The notes: generated by a model from the letters alone, not told the origin. A stretch of 50,868 nucleotides of DNA from an uncultured Ignavibacteria bacterium (GCA_903862655.1 CAIOZA010000087.1:1-50868), one strand, 5' to 3'. Counted from the stretch's first letter, positions 19,648-28,346 are shown. A program made the numbers and translations.

Positions 19648-20883
19648 ATGGATAATTCTAAAACTAATAATATACTAAGCAGGCTGATGACTGTATCGGT
19701 CATAGTGGCGTCGCTCGGGTATTTCGTGGATGTTTACGATCTAATACTATTCAGCATTGTCCGATCAGCAAGTCTCAAATCTATGGGATATCAGGGGCAG
19801 CAGATTATGGATTATGGTGTTCTTCTTCTTAACGTACAGATGGTTGGAATGCTTATTGGTGGAATCATCTGGGGAGTGCTTGGAGATAAAAAGGGCAGAG
19901 TAAAAATCCTTTTTGCATCGATACTTCTCTATTCAATCGCGAATATTGCCAATGGTTTTGTGCAGTCAATCGAAGGATACACGATTTGCAGATTCTTTGC
20001 CGGACTAGGTCTGGCTGGTGAGCTAGGTGTAGCGGTTACACTTGTCCTGGAAATACTCCCGAAAGATATTCGTGGCTATGGGACTATGGTTGTAGCTACT
20101 ATCGGAGTCAGCGGAGCTGTGGCAGCAAACCTTGTCGCGAAGTTCTTCGATTGGAGAAGTGCTTATATTCTTGGTGGTGTGCTCGGAGCTTTGTTACTGG
20201 TTTTACAGATGAAGGTGAGCGAATCAGCAGCTTTCACTCATTCTCAAAATACAGCTGTGAAAAAGGGTAATTTCTTTGCATTCTTTACGAACAAGGTCAG
20301 GTTCTACCGCTACATGAAGTCAATATTCATAGGGCTGCCGATTTGGTTCAGTCTGAGTGTGTTAATCACTTTCGCACCTGAATTTGCCAAAGCATTGAAG
20401 ATCAATGGGGTGATTAATGCCGGCGATGCGGTTATGTATTATTATATCGGTGCTTCTATTGGTGATTTGGTAACAGGATTTCTAAGTCAGTATCTGAAGA
20501 GCAGAAAAAAGATACTATTCTACTCAATTACTCTGCTGACATTGATGATAGCTGTTTACCTGATGCAGTATGATATCTCTGTTTCGACATTTTACTTGAT
20601 TTGCTTTCTGACCGGACTTCCTGCCGGTTACTGGGCAGTCTTTGTAACTGTGTCGGCAGAACAGTTCGGTACGAATCTCAGGGCTACAGCAGCATCTACT
20701 ATACCGAACTTTGTAAGGGGTTTCGTTGTACCTATAACACTTCTGTTCCAGATGTTCGTTTATATGACCAACATCAGGATGAGTGGTGCAATAGTCGGTG
20801 GAATATGTCTTGTGATAGCCTTCATAGCCCTGCTACGATTAGAAGAGACATATCATAAAGAACTGGATTATGAGGAAGAGTGA
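19648..20883 (+). CDS. MFS transporter
   Basis: A major facilitator of 411 residues with about twelve membrane helices. The first helix carries Asp residues (GYFVDVYDLILFS), as in the sugar- or aromatic acid-proton symporter groups. The loop 2-3 signature is GVLGDKKGRVKIL, and CRFFAGLGLAGELGVAVTLVLEI is a helix 4-5 motif (R..xGxGxxGE) of metabolite-proton symporters. A central loop near residues 195-225 is polar. Substrate is unknown; carboxylates or sugars are plausible. It lies 58 bp after the thioesterase gene. Confidence 0.9.
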   Translation: MDNSKTNNILSRLMTVSVIVASLGYFVDVYDLILFSIVRSASLKSMGYQGQQIMDYGVLLLNVQMVGMLIGGIIWGVLGDKKGRVKILFASILLYSIANIANGFVQSIEGYTICRFFAGLGLAGELGVAVTLVLEILPKDIRGYGTMVVATIGVSGAVAANLVAKFFDWRSAYILGGVLGALLLVLQMKVSESAAFTHSQNTAVKKGNFFAFFTNKVRFYRYMKSIFIGLPIWFSLSVLITFAPEFAKALKINGVINAGDAVMYYYIGASIGDLVTGFLSQYLKSRKKILFYSITLLTLMIAVYLMQYDISVSTFYLICFLTGLPAGYWAVFVTVSAEQFGTNLRATAASTIPNFVRGFVVPITLLFQMFVYMTNIRMSGAIVGGICLVIAFIALLRLEETYHKELDYEEE

Positions 20884-20965
20884 GAATTAATACAGAATTG
20901 ATAATTAATAATTGATATCCAAATTAATCAGTCAATAATTTTGCTTGTTGAATCAAGAGTATGTC

Positions 20966-21382
20966 CTATTTGTTTTTAAGAGTATTTTGGAGTTCTTTTA
21001 ACGCGGACAAGTCGTGAGTGAGATCAATAAGATTCTTGATTGCTCCTGCAGTTAATGGAAAGTAAATTTCATTGAAACGCTTTTTGTCTAAATTTTCGGC
21101 GGATTCAAGAAGATTAATCAACATTTCACGTAGTTCTTCAATGGTTTTACGCATTTCATTGTGGAGCTGGGCAATACCATCTATTTCGGGGTTTCTGCGG
21201 ATGGTTTGGTTGAGATTCCAGATATAGGCTCCTGAAAAAATGATTTTATCTATCAGCTCTATTTCATTGAAAGTCGCGGCAATCTCTAGTACAGTAGCCA
21301 GATCATTGGGTTTGCGGAGTTTCCCATCTCTGATCGAATTCAGAAAATTAATGATTTCCAATGTGTCTACGGATGGATTCAT
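20966..21382 (-). CDS. hypothetical protein, mostly helical
   Basis: A 138-residue product without signal peptide, cysteines or membrane segments, and with predicted long amphipathic helices (LRKPNDLATVLEIAATFNEIELIDKIIFSG; HNEMRKTIEELREMLINLLESAENLDKKRF). I do not recognise a family. It follows the lipoprotein gene by 2 bp on the same strand, so the two form an operon. A soluble cytoplasmic partner or accessory protein is possible, but nothing specific supports it. Confidence 0.7.
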   Translation of the reverse strand: MNPSVDTLEIINFLNSIRDGKLRKPNDLATVLEIAATFNEIELIDKIIFSGAYIWNLNQTIRRNPEIDGIAQLHNEMRKTIEELREMLINLLESAENLDKKRFNEIYFPLTAGAIKNLIDLTHDLSALKELQNTLKNK

Positions 21383-21384
21383 CT

Positions 21385-22011
21385 TTAGTACTGAACTGTT
21401 GTTAGAATTGAATTGAACACTTTGACTATGTCGTCACGGGTTGGAAGTACAATTCCCTTTAGATTCATTGAGAATACTGACATTTCGTAATATTCATCAA
21501 GGGATGATTTATACACAGCTGAAATACCATTCATTGAGTTATCAGCATTCGCGTATTCATATTTTGAGAAATTGCGTGGCCCCATAGTTATAGTTGAATA
21601 TTTACCAATCTGATGAACGGATGCAGCAGTTTTTTTTGCCCGACGTTCCAGGCTAAGTCGAGCTATACCGAGCAGTCCTTCCTTGGCGAACAGTTCGTCG
21701 ATTTTATCGCCTTTCCTGATAAGGCTGAATACAACACAGATTGAATACTCTGGATTGACAGCAACTGCGATTACATCTGTAGGAGCGGTTTCTTCCATAT
21801 TAACAAGGAACCAATCACGTGGAAGATACGCTATCATATCTCCTGATATGGAGCGGATCATAATTTCAGACATTGTCAATTCAGGCTGAGGACTGAGATT
21901 GAGTATCAACGGTTTGTCATCAACTTTGTCGTCATGTTTAACGACAATACATCCACTTATGGAGACCAAGAGGATGAGAACTGCTAATATATTTATTGTT
22001 TTTGTGATCAA
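21385..22011 (-). CDS. lipoprotein of unknown function
   Basis: A 208-residue product starting with a lipoprotein signal (NILAVLILLVSISGC, lipobox ISGC at about residue 21), so it is lipid-anchored in the envelope. The mature part contains PRDWFLVNMEETAPTDVIAVAVNPEYSICVVFSLIR, resembling small PsbP/DcrB-like lipoprotein folds with a strand-helix layout, but I cannot assign it. It is upstream of, and 2 bp from, the helical hypothetical gene. Confidence 0.75.
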   Translation of the reverse strand: MITKTINILAVLILLVSISGCIVVKHDDKVDDKPLILNLSPQPELTMSEIMIRSISGDMIAYLPRDWFLVNMEETAPTDVIAVAVNPEYSICVVFSLIRKGDKIDELFAKEGLLGIARLSLERRAKKTAASVHQIGKYSTITMGPRNFSKYEYANADNSMNGISAVYKSSLDEYYEMSVFSMNLKGIVLPTRDDIVKVFNSILTTVQY

Positions 22012-22070
22012 CTTTATTGTCTATTAAAGCAAGTTATGTAATCCTGAATTTTATCGTAAGAAATCAAAAG

Positions 22071-22095
22071 ATTCCTGTATGCACAGGAATGACAA
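22071..22095. repeat. short hairpin, possible fragment of the GTCATTCC repeat class
   Basis: ATTCCTGT and ACAGGAAT form a perfect 8-bp stem with a 4-nt loop, followed by GACAA. The sequence AGATTCCTG...CAGGAATGACA matches the ends of the dispersed repeats at 5456-7206. It lies between two minus-strand genes. Confidence 0.5.
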
Positions 22096-22169
22096 TTTGT
22101 AAATTTTGTTACTGTCTCTTATTATAAAAAATAAGTGAATTGCAAAATTAACGAATTTAAGGCACATTT

Positions 22170-22832
22170 TTATTCAGATTTGAATATTTTTTCTCCGGCT
22201 TCGATTTTCAATTGAATAAAGTTCTGCTCTGGAACCCGGGCACAGCTGTATTTGTGGTTGTAGGCACAATAAGGATTGTAGGCATAATTGAAATCCAATA
22301 TCAAGTTTTCTTCGTTGTTGATAGGAAAATCAAGATATCTGCCAGCTTCGTAAGTTTCTTTTCCGTTGGTCTCATCGAAGAATGGGACAAAAAGTTCCGG
22401 TGGGTCAATCACCTGACCGTTCTTCATAGGAAGGAAACCTAGTAATGAATAGCTTGAATCCTTATACTTAAACTCTAGTTTGCAGTATTTGATCATAAAT
22501 CTTGTTATGTCTTCTTTCGAAGTTCGGAACTTGATAGTGTCCTGCTTCTCGAATTTGATAATTTTTGCAGTAAAAATAAATTCTTTTGATTCAGGGTAGT
22601 ACTTCAGTCCATCGAAAGCAGGTCTCATTTCTGCAGGTATTGGAGAATCCTTATCAGTTTTGAATTGATTATCTTTTGCCAATCTAAACTGAGAGAGTTC
22701 TGATGGATTGAATAGTGATTTATTCAGATCAGATTGAGTTTTGCCACCGCAATTCATCAGTGTAAACCCCATAAAAAGAAATATTAAGCAATTGCGAAAT
22801 TTCATTTTATTTTTCCGTTTAATATTAATCAT
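22170..22832 (-). CDS. DUF1684 family lipoprotein
   Basis: The C-terminal half carries the DUF1684 signature: a drive toward GRYLDFPINNEENLILDFNYAYNPYCAYNHKYSCARVPEQNFIQLKIEAGEK, with the conserved NPYCAYN and the CA.VP..N element. The N-terminus has a hydrophobic leader ending LMNCGGK, consistent with a lipoprotein of atypical lipobox. The annotated ATG overlaps the upstream stop as ATGA, which favours translational coupling; Met10 (22805) is an alternative start giving a cleaner leader. The function of DUF1684 is not established. It is in a run with the DUF2007 and FNR genes. Confidence 0.85.
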   Translation of the reverse strand: MINIKRKNKMKFRNCLIFLFMGFTLMNCGGKTQSDLNKSLFNPSELSQFRLAKDNQFKTDKDSPIPAEMRPAFDGLKYYPESKEFIFTAKIIKFEKQDTIKFRTSKEDITRFMIKYCKLEFKYKDSSYSLLGFLPMKNGQVIDPPELFVPFFDETNGKETYEAGRYLDFPINNEENLILDFNYAYNPYCAYNHKYSCARVPEQNFIQLKIEAGEKIFKSE

Positions 22833-23275
22833 TTATTTAATTTAAATTCAGTGTTGCAGTTGTAGCAAAAGTAAGTCCTCTTCTGGATGGGGATAGGGAA
22901 ACCAAAAATTAATATTGATGCAGCAAGTATTTTCTCAGAAAGACCATGTGGTCTAACGTTATCAGAATCGCAGTTTGGGCATTGAATATTGATTTTATTA
23001 TTATCTTCCTTAATGTCATCGATTGGTATTTCTGAAGATTCTATCTCGGAATCATCGTTTAATTCAATATGTGCTGAAGCAATGATTTCTGATGCCCGCT
23101 GGAAATCAGTATCGAGAACATAAAGTTTTATACCACCGGCAACAGTCGAATTGATGGCATAGGATACATTATCGTCGCGTGTGAAACATTGGATACCTTC
23201 AGATTCGAGCATAGTTCTGGCAAGATCCATTTCATAGGGATAAGTGAAAGTAGCCAATTTGATTTGCTTGTCCAT
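22829..23275 (-). CDS. DUF2007 protein with C-terminal zinc ribbon
   Basis: A 148-residue two-domain protein. Residues 1-70 (IKLATFTYPYEMDLARTMLESEGIQCFTRDDNVS...GGIKLYVLDTDFQRASEIIA) match the small DUF2007 'putative signal-transducing' domain. An acidic linker follows. The C-terminal part has CPNCDSDNVRPHG and YFCYNCNTEF, four cysteines in two CxxC pairs, as in a zinc ribbon, with a short hydrophobic patch (ILAASILIFGFPIPI) between. Partner and role are unknown. It overlaps the DUF1684 gene by 4 bp. Confidence 0.85.
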   Translation of the reverse strand: MDKQIKLATFTYPYEMDLARTMLESEGIQCFTRDDNVSYAINSTVAGGIKLYVLDTDFQRASEIIASAHIELNDDSEIESSEIPIDDIKEDNNKINIQCPNCDSDNVRPHGLSEKILAASILIFGFPIPIQKRTYFCYNCNTEFKLNK

Positions 23276-23302
23276 AGATCTTTCAAATGAAATGTTGATG
23301 TC

Positions 23303-24127
23303 TTACCATGATTCAATGTGCAGTGAGCCAGGTTTTGCCTTTGTATGGCGTGTGTAGCCAAATTTATCAAGATAATTTGAAACTGACGTCACCATCTTCG
23401 GATTGCCGCAAAGGAAGAAGTGAGTTTTCTCGGGATCGATCTGGAATCCAACTTTCTGCAATACCTGAGCATCTAGATGTTCTTCTATGTAGCCTCTAAG
23501 ACCGGGCCAGTTGTCGTCAGACTTAAGGAGTGTAGGAAAGTAGAAAAAGTTTTCGAATGTACTCGAAATGAATTCGAGTTCGCTAAGATAGCCTAAATCC
23601 CAAGGGTAGGCTGCTCCATGCATTACAGCGAGTTTGATCTCACGGTGATCGTTTATATGCGAGCGAAGGAAGCTAATGTATGGCGCAAGTCCTGTGCCGG
23701 TAGCTACCATAACTATATCTCTGCCTTCGGGTGTATTGTTCAAAGTAAAAATGCCATGAATAGTATCTCTCACCCAAAGGCGGCTTCCAACTGTAAGATT
23801 GAACAGACGAGGAGTAAGTTGACCTGATTTGACCTGACTTATATAGAATTCAAAGTTTTGTGTCTGATGATTAGCGGAGGCGATGGAATAGGATCTGACA
23901 ATCATTTCGTTATCGGCAATCCGCTCAACAGATGGAACTGAATTCTGAGATCTCGGTTCCTGACCAAGTAATCCGATCGTAGTGAACTGTCCTGCTTTGA
24001 ATAAAGGATGTGGATCGTCGGTTCTGATGCGAAGAATACAGAGATCCGGTGTGAGCATAATTTTTGCAATAACTGTCGCGTTGTAAGGTGAAAATTCCAT
24101 TGAAAATCCGTTAGTAGTTTTAGTCAA
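23303..24127 (-). CDS. fpr: ferredoxin/flavodoxin-NADP+ reductase
   Basis: An FAD-dependent reductase passing electrons between NADPH and ferredoxin or flavodoxin, 274 residues. The FAD domain has VRSYSIASA (RxYS motif) and the phosphate region QVKSGQLTPRLFNL. The NADP domain has MVATGTGLAPYISFLRSH and HFFLCGNPKMV. The C-terminus KPGSLHIESW resembles bacterial Fpr tails, in which the last residues stack on FAD. It leads the minus-strand run FNR, DUF2007, DUF1684, with a 27-bp gap to DUF2007. The symbol is by family resemblance. Confidence 0.88.
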   Translation of the reverse strand: MTKTTNGFSMEFSPYNATVIAKIMLTPDLCILRIRTDDPHPLFKAGQFTTIGLLGQEPRSQNSVPSVERIADNEMIVRSYSIASANHQTQNFEFYISQVKSGQLTPRLFNLTVGSRLWVRDTIHGIFTLNNTPEGRDIVMVATGTGLAPYISFLRSHINDHREIKLAVMHGAAYPWDLGYLSELEFISSTFENFFYFPTLLKSDDNWPGLRGYIEEHLDAQVLQKVGFQIDPEKTHFFLCGNPKMVTSVSNYLDKFGYTRHTKAKPGSLHIESW

Positions 24128-24414
24128 TTAACAAATAATAATATAACAAGAAAATTTATAAATTATAAATGAAATGTTGGCTAAATGATGATTTTCTATT
24201 AAATGTGCAGTATTTAGTGAATATTTTGTGCTTTTGTTGATTATACTACTAGAAAAAAGTCTAGTTTAAAAAATACAAATGAATTTTTCTACAAATTCGC
24301 TTCTATGAGACGGATAGCACATTAAATTTAAAATTAAAAATAATGAATTAAGGCTTGAAAAAAGGAATCATAAAGAAGAAATTATGACCGGAATAAATAA
24401 AAAGAAAAAATATA

Positions 24415-24446
24415 TTTGTCATTAATTAAAATTTTCCCTAATTTTG
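24415..24446 (+). promoter_or_regulatory. Bacteroidota-type promoter of the tRNA cluster
   Basis: TTTG at 24415-24418, a 20-nt spacer, then TAATTTTG at 24439-24446 exactly fit the TTTG-N19-21-TAnnTTTG consensus of the Bacteroidota primary sigma factor. Transcription would start near 24453, about 17 nt before tRNA-Tyr. The 240 bp between the FNR start and this promoter hold no gene. Confidence 0.75.
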
Positions 24447-24469
24447 TAAGCTCGAATATAATCGAGAAC

Positions 24470-24553
24470 GGGCAGGTACCGAAGTGGTTAAACGGGGCAG
24501 ACTGTAAATCTGCTGGGCTACGCCCTACGGAGGTTCGAACCCTTCCCTGCCCA
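24470..24553 (+). tRNA. tRNA-Tyr (GTA)
   Basis: An 84-nt class II tRNA. The acceptor GGGCAGG pairs with CCTGCCC, the anticodon loop is CTGTAAA, and a long variable arm (GGGCTACGCCC) is present, as expected for bacterial tRNA-Tyr. CCA is not encoded. Confidence 0.95.
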
Positions 24554-24578
24554 CACCAAGGATATAGATTTTAATTGC

Positions 24579-24651
24579 GCGGGAGTAGCTCAGTTGGTAG
24601 AGCATCAGCCTTCCAAGCTGAGGGTCGCGGGTTCGAGTCTCGTCTCCCGCT
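24579..24651 (+). tRNA. tRNA-Gly (TCC)
   Basis: 73 nt. Acceptor GCGGGAG pairs with CTCCCGC, anticodon stem TCAGC/GCTGA, loop CTTCCAA, so the anticodon is TCC. The T-loop GTTCGAGTC is normal. Confidence 0.95.
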
Positions 24652-24923
24652 CGATTTTAATAGAGCGGAATGACAATTAAAATAGGATATGCCGGTGATT
24701 TTACCGGAGAGTTGTCCCCTTGGGAGACTGAATAAGTCGAAGTAAATATAGCACTATTATTAGTGCGTTTGAGTGAACAAAGGTTGCCAGCTAAGAGCAT
24801 ACTGTGTCTATCCCATTCATTTATCTTCTACTCATCCAGTTTAAAAATCAGTAATTATTGCCTTTTGCATGATTCGCATTATTCTCGATCGATTGAGTAT
24901 TTTTAAAGTTCTTTGAATGTACT
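24652..24923 (+). other. structured spacer between two tRNA genes
   Basis: 270 nt without a convincing gene. Three hairpins follow one another: CCGGT(GATTTT)ACCGG at 24692-24707, an imperfect GTCCCC/GGAGAC hairpin near 24713-24727, and a perfect GCACTA(TTAT)TAGTGC at 24751-24766. It could be processed spacer RNA or a small RNA cut out of the tRNA transcript. It matches no RNA family I know. Confidence 0.35.
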
Positions 24924-24996
24924 GCGGGAATAGCTCAGTTGGTAGAGCATCAGCTTCCCAAGCTGAGGGTCGCGGGTTCGAATCCCGTTTCCCGCT
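24924..24996 (+). tRNA. tRNA-Gly (CCC)
   Basis: 73 nt. Acceptor GCGGGAA/TTCCCGC, anticodon stem TCAGC/GCTGA with loop TTCCCAA, giving anticodon CCC. It is nearly identical to the tRNA-Gly at 24579 apart from the anticodon and a few stem positions, suggesting local duplication. Confidence 0.92.
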
Positions 24997-25008
24997 CTGG
25001 AGATAACC

Positions 25009-25081
<73 letters not shown>

Positions 25082-25090
25082 CTTTAACAA

Positions 25091-25119
25091 TGATCAGGGA
25101 TCAATGAACAATGACCAAT
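25091..25119 (+). repeat. left inverted repeat flanking the four-helix-bundle gene
   Basis: GAACAATGACCAAT here (25107-25120) matches 13 of 14 bases of the reverse complement of the sequence at 25594-25607 on the other side of the gene. Further CAATGA-type units surround both arms, including GGTCACTGAACAATGAAT near 25144-25161. Confidence 0.6.
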
Positions 25120-25214
25120 TATGGTATTATTTTTTAAAATAACTGGTCACTGAACAATGAATACAAAATTATTAATTAATACAGATTTTAGGATTAATCC
25201 GTAATAATTATAAG

Positions 25215-25571
25215 ATGAAAGAGAATGTTGTTGCACGGAAGTCAGAAGAATTCGCCATAAAAGTTGTTCATGTTTATCAGAAGTTAGTAGAAAATAAAAG
25301 AGAGTTTGTTCTTTCAAAGCAGTTTTTAAGAAGTGGTACTTCGATTGGAGCAAATATTGCCGAATCTGAAGGTGCAATTTCAAAAGCAGAATTTTCATTA
25401 AAAATTTCTATGGCTTACAAAGAAGCTTTAGAGACTAAGTACTGGATAAATTTGATGAATAAAACTGGTTATCTTGATGTGGAATTAGCAGAAGATCTTA
25501 TAAATGATGCTGATGAATTGTCAAAAATATTGTTCTCTATAATTAAAACGACAAGAATCAATAAACAGTAA
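25215..25571 (+). CDS. four-helix bundle protein (S23/23S rRNA intervening-sequence type)
   Basis: A 118-residue protein of the four-helix bundle family first found in intervening sequences of 23S rRNA. Recognisable parts are RKSEEFAIKVVHVYQKL, the family-typical FLRSGTSIGANIAESEGAISKAEFSLKISMAYKEALETKYWI, and the helical end LINDADELSKILFSIIKTTR. Function is not known; it folds as a pentameric helical bundle. It lies inside a tRNA/secE transcript and is flanked by imperfect inverted repeats built from CAATGA units, so it reads as an inserted, probably mobilisable, unit rather than part of the ancestral operon. Confidence 0.92.
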   Translation: MKENVVARKSEEFAIKVVHVYQKLVENKREFVLSKQFLRSGTSIGANIAESEGAISKAEFSLKISMAYKEALETKYWINLMNKTGYLDVELAEDLINDADELSKILFSIIKTTRINKQ

Positions 25572-25580
25572 CTTCCTGTA

Positions 25581-25607
25581 TTGATCATTATTCATTGGTC
25601 GTTGTTC
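25581..25607 (-). repeat. right inverted repeat flanking the four-helix-bundle gene
   Basis: TTGATCATTATTCATTGG and the following GTCGTTGTTC mirror the left arm (TGATCAGGGATCAATGAACAATGACCAAT), with GAACAACGACCAAT on the complementary strand. Confidence 0.6.
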
Positions 25608-25617
25608 TTTGTAAAAT

Positions 25618-25690
25618 ACGGGCGTAGCTCAATTGGTAGAGTGGCGGTCTCCAAAACCGTAGGCTGAGGGTTCAAGTCCTTCCGCCCGTG
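25618..25690 (+). tRNA. tRNA-Trp (CCA)
   Basis: 73 nt. Acceptor ACGGGCG/CGCCCGT, anticodon stem GCGGT/ACCGT, loop CTCCAAA, anticodon CCA. It directly precedes secE, a common bacterial arrangement. Confidence 0.95.
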
Positions 25691-25724
25691 CAAATTAACT
25701 TAAACATAGTAAGCCGGATAAGAT

Positions 25725-25910
25725 ATGATTGGAAAGATTAAATCATTCGCAAATGACGTAGCCAAAGAAATGAAAAAAGTTTCTTGGCCCACCAAAGAAC
25801 AGTTGAAAGAATCAACAACTGTTGTTGTAGTGACAACATTGTTGTTCACTGTATTTGTCTATTTGATTGATTGGGTAGTTGCTCAGTCTATGAAGTTCCT
25901 GTTCAAATAA
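25725..25910 (+). CDS. secE: preprotein translocase subunit SecE
   Basis: A 61-residue single-span SecE of the short bacterial type, part of the SecYEG channel. KSFANDVAKEMKKVSWPTKEQLKESTTVVVVTTLLFTVFVYLIDWVV shows the conserved amphipathic helix with the KVSWP element, then one membrane segment (about residues 33-57). The position tRNA-Trp, secE, nusG is the classical one. nusG begins 22 bp downstream. Confidence 0.97.
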   Translation: MIGKIKSFANDVAKEMKKVSWPTKEQLKESTTVVVVTTLLFTVFVYLIDWVVAQSMKFLFK

Positions 25911-25932
25911 ACAATTAAACTGACAAAAGAAA

Positions 25933-26481
25933 ATGAGAGAGAGTAAAGAGTTTAAATGGTACGTGGTGAGAACTTATACAGGGCATGAGTCCAAGGTTAA
26001 GTTATCACTGGAAGCTGAGATAAAGCGTCTTAATCTTGCAGATAAGATTAAAGATGTGATTATACCTCAAGAAACAGTTTTCGAAGTACGTAATGGCAAG
26101 CGCAGGACAAGAATCAAAAACTTTTTGCCCGGCTACATGATTATAAATGCTATTTTAGATAAAAAAACGCACGACATAATTATCAATTTACCATCGGTGG
26201 TTGCTTTTGTTGGAACAAAAGTTGAGCCTGCTCCGCTCCAGCAGCACGAAATTGATAGAATTTTGGGCAGAGTTGAAGAAAGAAAGAGCATCGAAACAAT
26301 CGAGACAAGTTTTGAAATTGGGGATCCTATTAAGGTTATCGAAGGTCCGTTCACAGGATTTAGCGGAACCGTTAAGGAAGTAAACAATGAAAAACAAAAA
26401 CTAAAAGTTGAAGTTGGAATTCTCGGACGTAAGACACCAGTCGAATTAGATTTCAGACAGGTTGAGCTAGAGAATCATTAA
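25933..26481 (+). CDS. nusG: transcription termination/antitermination factor NusG
   Basis: 182 residues. The NGN domain begins KEFKWYVVRTYTGHESKVKLSLE and includes KNFLPGYMIINA. The C-terminal KOW domain is FEIGDPIKVIEGPFTGFSGTVKEVNNEKQKLKVEVGILGRKTPVELDFRQVE. It binds RNA polymerase and couples it to Rho or the ribosome. Between secE and rplK, in standard order. Length is normal. Confidence 0.97.
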   Translation: MRESKEFKWYVVRTYTGHESKVKLSLEAEIKRLNLADKIKDVIIPQETVFEVRNGKRRTRIKNFLPGYMIINAILDKKTHDIIINLPSVVAFVGTKVEPAPLQQHEIDRILGRVEERKSIETIETSFEIGDPIKVIEGPFTGFSGTVKEVNNEKQKLKVEVGILGRKTPVELDFRQVELENH

Positions 26482-26533
26482 TAGATTAAATAGATAATAA
26501 GCTTTTACAGTAATATAGTAGAAAGAAACTACA

Positions 26534-26959
26534 ATGGCTAAAAAAGTAATGGGGGCGTTCAAACTCCAATTGAAAGCCGGAGAAGCAACAATGGCACCAC
26601 CGGTAGGACCGGCATTTGGCCAAAGAGGCTTGAATGGTATGGAGTTTGTAAAGCAATTCAATGCTAAAACACAAAAACAGCAAGGCACAATTTTACCAGC
26701 TGTTGTGACCTTTTTTTCGGATAAATCTTTTACATTTGTCGTCAAATCACCACCGGCACCTGTTCTTTTGATTAAGGAAGCTAATGTTAAAAAAGGCTCC
26801 GCAGAACCACACAAAATTAAAGTTGGTTCAGTTACAAGAGCGCAGCTAGAGGCAATTGCCAAAATAAAGATGGAAGATCTGAACGCTGACACGATGGATA
26901 GTGCTGTCAAAATGATCGCCGGAACTGCAAGAAGCATGGGCATCACAATTGCAGAATAA
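26534..26959 (+). CDS. rplK: 50S ribosomal protein L11
   Basis: 141 residues, the standard length. The N-terminal domain has [38 protein letters not shown], and the C-terminal RNA-binding domain ends [20 protein letters not shown]. It binds the GTPase-associated centre of 23S rRNA. The ATG at 26534 begins [11 protein letters not shown], as expected. Confidence 0.98.
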   Translation: MAKKVMGAFKLQLKAGEATMAPPVGPAFGQRGLNGMEFVKQFNAKTQKQQGTILPAVVTFFSDKSFTFVVKSPPAPVLLIKEANVKKGSAEPHKIKVGSVTRAQLEAIAKIKMEDLNADTMDSAVKMIAGTARSMGITIAE

Positions 26960-27013
26960 GTGTTAAGATTAATTAATTAGAAATTGTTTCAATTTAATAA
27001 ATAAATAATAGTC

Positions 27014-27718
27014 ATGAGAAAGCACGGAAAAAGGTATAAGGCATTAGTTAAGCAATACAACCAAAAAGAAGTATTTAATTATACGGATGCGGTCGAATTG
27101 GTCAAGAAGAATGCCACAGCTAAATTTGACGAATCTTTCGAAGTAGCAATCAAACTGGGTGTTGACCCGAGAAAAGCAGACCAGCTGGTTCGCGGAACAG
27201 TTTCACTTCCGCATGGAACAGGTAAAACAGTTAAAGTGCTGGTTGTAGCTAAATCCCCCAAAGATAAAGAAGCTTTGGATGCAGGTGCAGATTTCGCCGG
27301 ATTCGAGGAATATCTCGAAAAAATTAAAGGCGGATGGACAGATATTGATGTTATCATCGCTACACCTGATGTAATGGGCGAACTGGGTAAACTAGGCCGT
27401 ATTCTCGGTCCCCGTGGTTTGATGCCAAACCCTAAGAGCGGAACTGTAACATTTGATATTGCACAGGCAGTTAAAGATGTTAAAGCCGGTAAGATCGAAT
27501 ATCGCGTTGATAAAACAGGTAACGTTCATGCCGCAGTTGGCAAATGTTCATTTGATTCTGCAAAATTAGCAGAAAATGTTCATGTATTTTTCAGCAGCGT
27601 ACTAAGAGCTAAACCAACAACAGCTAAGGGTAAATATGTGAAGAGTGTCTTCTTCAGCTCAACAATGAGTCCCGGTGTTGCGGTTAGTGATCAGTCGTTT
27701 GTTGTAAAAGAAAATTAA
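27014..27718 (+). CDS. rplA: 50S ribosomal protein L1
   Basis: 234 residues. Family landmarks include [35 protein letters not shown] near the N-terminus and [19 protein letters not shown] in the central domain. L1 binds the 23S stalk and can repress its own L11-L1 mRNA. A 54-bp gap separates it from rplK. Confidence 0.98.
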   Translation: MRKHGKRYKALVKQYNQKEVFNYTDAVELVKKNATAKFDESFEVAIKLGVDPRKADQLVRGTVSLPHGTGKTVKVLVVAKSPKDKEALDAGADFAGFEEYLEKIKGGWTDIDVIIATPDVMGELGKLGRILGPRGLMPNPKSGTVTFDIAQAVKDVKAGKIEYRVDKTGNVHAAVGKCSFDSAKLAENVHVFFSSVLRAKPTTAKGKYVKSVFFSSTMSPGVAVSDQSFVVKEN

Positions 27719-27818
27719 TTAACAAATTAGAATATTGCGCACTCATTGGTGATGGGCTTCTCTATTGGTACGAACCGGTAGCTGTCGCTGATAGAATGTT
27801 AATAAATGGTCAGGTAAA
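27719..27818 (+). promoter_or_regulatory. candidate L10 leader upstream of rplJ
   Basis: The 100-nt gap before rplJ carries compact, partly paired sequence (ACTCATTGGTGATGGGCTTC, TTGGTACGAACCGG, and a CTGTC-GCT-GATAG hairpin) of the size and position of the ribosomal protein L10 autoregulatory leader. I did not confirm the kink-turn fold. The assignment rests mainly on location. Confidence 0.5.
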
Positions 27819-28346
27819 ATGGTAACTTTAAAGCGTAAACAAGAAATAGTTGCGGATCTGGCAGATAGGTTTAAAAGAGCAAGCGGATATTACTTAGTTG
27901 ATTTTACAGCTATGACTGTTCTTGCTGCAATTCGCTTTCGCAGGGAATTGAAGAAGAGCAATCTCGAATACAAAGTTGCTAAAAACACATTAATCAAACG
28001 CGCCATCAAGGATTCTGGTATCGAAGATTTGATACCTTCAAAGAATTTCTTTGGTGCTTCGGGTGTTGTGTTTGCTTATAGCGATGCCGTAGCTCCAGCT
28101 AAAATCATCAAGGAACAATTCGATAAGTTCGACAAACCTAAGCTAAAAGCCGCAGTGATTGAAGGAGTTTATTATGACGGTTCAGAGTTAAAAACTCTTG
28201 CCTCATTGCCTTCGAAGCCGGAAATTATTTCCGGAATTATCGGAAGCCTTCATGCTCCGATATCGGGTATCGTTGGAACTATCAATGCAGTCATGCGTGA
28301 TGTTGCTTCATTGGTAGAAGAAGTTGCAAAGAAAAAGGCTTCTTAA
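27819..28346 (+). CDS. rplJ: 50S ribosomal protein L10
   Basis: 175 residues. KQEIVADLADRFKRASGYYLVDFTAMTVLAAIRFRRELKKSNLEYKVAKNTLIKRAI is the conserved rRNA-binding N-domain, and the C-terminal helix binds L12 dimers. It anchors the L7/L12 stalk. It precedes rplL by 66 bp. Confidence 0.97.
   Translation: MVTLKRKQEIVADLADRFKRASGYYLVDFTAMTVLAAIRFRRELKKSNLEYKVAKNTLIKRAIKDSGIEDLIPSKNFFGASGVVFAYSDAVAPAKIIKEQFDKFDKPKLKAAVIEGVYYDGSELKTLASLPSKPEIISGIIGSLHAPISGIVGTINAVMRDVASLVEEVAKKKAS

Noticed and set aside
25147-25398. 83-codon minus-strand ORF
   Set aside because: It is a shadow of the four-helix-bundle gene on the other strand.
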